From Alphaproteobacteria bacterium (GTDB lineage: Bacteria; Pseudomonadota; Alphaproteobacteria; Micropepsales; Micropepsaceae), in assembly GCA_015654635.1 (NCBI GenBank), contig JAATGP010000026.1, positions 1 to 52,983 on the forward strand: a DNA stretch of 52,983 nt. Direction: 5' to 3'. The notes beneath the pieces were generated by a model that saw only the letters and a list, made by a program, of their open reading frames with translations, had not been told where the DNA came from and did not search any database. This document shows, piece after piece, positions 52,520 through 52,983 of this stretch. The first letter of the stretch is position 1. Each line of letters starts with the position of its first letter. Position numbers and translations under genes: made by a program.

Positions 52520-52983
52520 TGTTCTCCTTCATTGCGAAGCACCGAGCCATCTGGCCTGTGGCATGGTTGTGTGGGGCGCTCGGTGTCTCGTGCGGTGGCT
52601 TCTATGCTTGGCTGACAAGACCGCGCAGTCAGCGCAGCCGCAGTGACGAAGAGCAGACGGCCAAGGTTCGGGCAAGCTTCCTGGCGAGCGACCGCACCTA
52701 TGGCGCCAGGCGGGTGTGGCACGATCTTTTGGCCGATGGCGTGTCGTGCGGCCTACACCAGGTCGAACGATTGATGCGACAAGAGGCTTTAAGAGCAAGG
52801 CCCAAACGGCGGCGTCTGCCGTCTGACACCGGCGAGCGCTCTACCAATGCGATCTCGCCAAATGTGCTGGACCGGGCCTTCGCAGCCCCTTCGGCGAACC
52901 GTAAATGGGTGGCGGACTTCACCTACATCTGGACGGCTGAGGGCTGGCTCTATGTGGCGGCGGTCGTGGACCTGTTCTCCCGG
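52519..52983 (+). CDS. IS3-family transposase OrfB, N-terminal part
   Basis: The frame stays open to the window edge (155 codons). It starts MFSFIAKHRAIWPVAWLCGALGVSCGGFYAWL, continues with the HTH_21 region (DRTYGARRVWHDLLADGVSCG) and reaches the integrase core with the first catalytic Asp in KWVADFTYIWTAEGWLYVAAVVDLFSR. The remaining Asp and Glu lie beyond the edge. The ATG overlaps the repaired OrfA stop (TGATG). Without a working OrfA, transposition would need help from another copy. Confidence 0.88.
   Translation, partial: MFSFIAKHRAIWPVAWLCGALGVSCGGFYAWLTRPRSQRSRSDEEQTAKVRASFLASDRTYGARRVWHDLLADGVSCGLHQVERLMRQEALRARPKRRRLPSDTGERSTNAISPNVLDRAFAAPSANRKWVADFTYIWTAEGWLYVAAVVDLFSR

Larger units (their letters stand above)
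52169..52983 (+). mobile_element. IS3-family insertion sequence, left part
   Basis: The element holds orfA and orfB in the usual IS3 order and runs off the window. The left end probably starts near TGAGCTGCTGCCGG (52169), about 60 bases before orfA, at the point where the carboxylesterase homology stops. The right inverted repeat and target duplication are outside the window. An A7G run (52489-52496) before orfB is the usual slippery site for -1 frameshifting in this family. Confidence 0.8.

Overview
The window looks like a chromosomal segment of a GC-rich Gram-negative alphaproteobacterium. It carries several TonB-dependent receptors (TBDRs), an autotransporter, a DUF992 protein, a LigD in the order phosphoesterase-ligase-polymerase, and a fused TreS-maltokinase. 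A Rhizomicrobium/Micropepsaceae-like soil organism would fit, but I cannot assign a genus from sequence alone. Genes are tightly packed, with many ATGA/TGATG stop-start overlaps. I see no rRNA, tRNA, CRISPR array, phage or conjugation genes. The only mobile element is a partial IS3-type element at the right edge.

Layout. (1) 1-5.7 kb: the 5' end of gltB (minus strand) and a large autotransporter with about ten passenger repeats. (2) 6.1-9 kb: kdgK, a small secreted low-complexity protein and a DUF992-OmpA fusion. (3) 9-21.7 kb: an alpha-glucan/trehalose operon, glgE, treS-mak, glgX, treZ, treY, mostly joined by 4-nt overlaps. glgE is frameshifted at a T8 run. (4) 21.9-27.4 kb: Ku and LigD (non-homologous end joining, genes overlapping tail to tail), a DUF3175 remnant, a DUF1003 membrane protein and an MscS channel. 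(5) 27.5-31.7 kb: a four-gene overlapping operon of a TBDR, a YfiR-like periplasmic protein, a sensor kinase and a stand-alone receiver. (6) 32-39.4 kb: a PPK2-type polyphosphate kinase, a siderophore-type TBDR with a PepSY membrane protein, and a second TBDR with a small DUF2946-like protein. (7) 39.5-52.2 kb: a LacI-controlled sugar locus, then an esterase pseudogene cut by the IS3-type element.

How the genes work together. Regions 3 and 4 read as a desiccation/osmotic-stress block: trehalose can be made from glucan (GlgX, TreY, TreZ) and exchanged with maltose and maltose-1-phosphate (TreS-Mak, GlgE), next to DNA end joining and a mechanosensitive channel. No branching enzyme (GlgB) or OtsAB is seen here.

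Region 7 is the most novel-looking part. A LacI regulator, an MFS transporter, sucrose phosphorylase, ROK fructokinase, a TBDR and three exported esterases of two different folds sit together, with a fourth esterase in ruins beside them. Palindromic operators sharing the core CAATCGATTG, or one base off it, lie at the TBDR (two copies), at the phosphorylase/MFS divergent promoter and at the lipoprotein esterase. I propose a regulon for import and de-esterification of acylated sucrose or a similar acyl sugar, followed by phosphorolysis. The sucrose phosphorylase promoter places its -10 box 7 nt from the ATG, so the operon may start with a leaderless mRNA.
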